Part shown: in pieces, positions 4,695 to 5,633 of the stretch
Numbering within the stretch: the stretch's first letter is position 1
How the letters are laid out: the number at the start of each line of letters is the position of its first letter
Assembly: GCA_027031305.1 (NCBI GenBank)
Contig: JALVRJ010000142.1
Location: 1-5,633, forward strand
DNA from: Hyphomicrobiales bacterium
GTDB lineage: Bacteria; Pseudomonadota; Alphaproteobacteria; Rhizobiales; Aestuariivirgaceae
DNA: 5,633 nt
Direction: 5' to 3'
Notes under the pieces: model-generated
Told to the model about the DNA's origin: nothing
Database searches by the model: none
The model's input: the letters and a program-made list of their open reading frames with translations, nothing else
Translations under genes and position numbers: made by a program

Positions 4695-5633
4695 ATGTCC
4701 GCGCATTCCCATACCACGGAAACCGACGACGCCATGGTGCCCCGGGCGCTGCAAGCCTTCATCCGCCGCCGGCTGATGGAGCTCGCGGGCCTCGTCCTTC
4801 TCGCCCTCGCCACCCTGCTCACGGTGTCGCTGGCCAGTTGGTCGGCGCTCGATCCCTCGCTGGACCGCGCCGTCGACACGCCGGTGCGCAACCTCCTGGG
4901 CTGGTCCGGCGCGGTGGTCTCCGACCTCCTGCTGAGCCAGGCGGGGCTGGCCGCCATCCTGTTAGTGGCGATGCTGATCTACTGGGCCATGCGCTGGATG
5001 ACCTTCACTCCACCGGCGCGGCATCACGCCCGCGTGCTCTGGCTGCTGGCCGCCATCATGGCCACCGCCGGCTTTCTCGCCGCCCTGCCCACACCGGCGA
5101 ACTGGCCGTTGCAAACCGGCCTCGGCGGCAACCTCGGCGCCGCCCTGTTCAACGCCTTTCGCAACCTTCTGGGTCTGTTGATGCACCCCCTGCCCGCCAC
5201 CATCGGCGCCGCCACCCTGCTGCTCGTCGCCGCCGTGTTCGCCACCGTCCGCGCCGCCGGCATCACCGGCGAAGGTATCGTCCGCGCCGCCGGCGTGCTT
5301 GGCGACAGGCGTCAGGAAAAAGTTGCCCGCGGCATCGGCGGCCTCGCCCACGCGCGCATGTGGCTGGCCGGTCAGCTGCGCCGCAAGAGACGCGAACCGC
5401 GCATGGCGAAGCCCCCCGCGCCAGCCAGGAACACCCCCGCGCAAGATCCCGCGCGCCCGCCGGTGCGCCGTCCCGCGCGCCTGCCCGGAACCACCGCGGC
5501 ACCGGACGCCATGGACGACGACGCCGACAGGCCCCCCATCGCCGCCTTCGCCCCGCGCAGCCGCGACAAGAGTGGAACCTGGCGCCTCGCCGGCCTCGGG
5601 GCCGCCATGCGCGCCCCGTTCGCCCGCCTCGCC
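4695..5633 (+). CDS. ftsK: DNA translocase FtsK, N-terminal part (cut by window end)
   Basis: FtsK is an inner-membrane, division-septum ATPase that pumps DNA and helps unlink and segregate chromosome termini. The visible 313 codons begin with a short polar tail, then RRRLMELAGLVLLALATLL (24-42), the typical start of the FtsK 4TM domain. Four membrane segments can be placed near 29-49, 72-98, 113-131 and 163-187. SWSALDPS (48-55) and PVRNLLG (63-69) after the first segment are characteristic. From about 190 the chain is a cytoplasmic linker rich in Arg, Pro and Ala (228-295), low in complexity as usual for FtsK. The ATPase motor and gamma domain lie beyond the window, so completeness cannot be judged. 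An in-frame TGA at 4659 and no other start codon leave ATG 4695 as the first possible start; ATG 4734 (residue 14) is an alternative. The ribosome binding site is weak (GGAA at 4686-4689). It is divergent from trpS. Confidence 0.92.
   Translation, partial: MSAHSHTTETDDAMVPRALQAFIRRRLMELAGLVLLALATLLTVSLASWSALDPSLDRAVDTPVRNLLGWSGAVVSDLLLSQAGLAAILLVAMLIYWAMRWMTFTPPARHHARVLWLLAAIMATAGFLAALPTPANWPLQTGLGGNLGAALFNAFRNLLGLLMHPLPATIGAATLLLVAAVFATVRAAGITGEGIVRAAGVLGDRRQEKVARGIGGLAHARMWLAGQLRRKRREPRMAKPPAPARNTPAQDPARPPVRRPARLPGTTAAPDAMDDDADRPPIAAFAPRSRDKSGTWRLAGLGAAMRAPFARLA

Noticed and set aside
4481..5444. Minus-strand open frames opposite the ftsK 5' region
   Set aside because: The plus-strand frame encodes a clear FtsK 4TM domain running to the window end, so the opposite frames are shadows; they have no motifs.
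1..5633. Mobile elements, CRISPR arrays, tRNA or rRNA genes, toxin-antitoxin or defence systems
   Set aside because: I saw no terminal inverted repeats, transposase motifs, regularly spaced repeats, cloverleaf-like sequence or defence genes. The lone EVE domain has no fused or adjacent nuclease.

Overview
This is a GC-rich window (roughly 70% G+C by eye) whose gene content points to an alphaproteobacterium. The evidence is a DUF2336 protein (a family I know mainly from this class), a YciI/EVE gene pair of alphaproteobacterial type, a 4TM FtsK, and an exact match to the CtrA consensus TTAA-N7-TTAAC in the ftsK promoter region. The order cannot be fixed; a Rhodospirillales-like lineage would fit but is only a guess.

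Layout from left to right. 1-141: leader of the first gene, with a coding-like signal at the extreme left edge that is either the start of a divergent minus-strand gene or the tail of an upstream plus-strand gene. 142-1215 (+): DUF2336 protein of unknown function. 1216-1340: intergenic region with a hairpin, a short palindrome and a strong ribosome binding site. 1341-1637 (+): YciI-like small protein. 1692-2135 (+): EVE-domain protein. 2215-3381 (+): group A FAD-dependent aromatic hydroxylase of the salicylate / 3-hydroxybenzoate hydroxylase type. 3382-3436: short gap between convergent genes, carrying a 12-bp tandem duplication and a hairpin. 3437-4477 (-): trpS, tryptophanyl-tRNA synthetase. 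4478-4694: divergent promoter region. 4695-5633 (+): N-terminal 313 codons of the DNA translocase FtsK, cut by the window edge.

How the genes relate. The YciI and EVE genes are closely spaced and probably co-transcribed. The flavin monooxygenase follows 79 bp later on the same strand and may be the last gene of that transcript. trpS is its own unit and diverges from ftsK. The most informative non-coding segment is 4621-4682, in front of ftsK. It holds an exact CtrA box, then a 6-bp-arm palindrome, then a GANTC (CcrM-type) methylation site. Together these suggest that division/segregation gene ftsK is cell-cycle regulated.

I found no mobile element, CRISPR array, tRNA or rRNA, and no new multi-gene system. 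The coding content is largely housekeeping. The points worth a second look are the ftsK regulatory region, a Gln-to-Ser change at a usually conserved flavoenzyme position, and the unresolved left edge.
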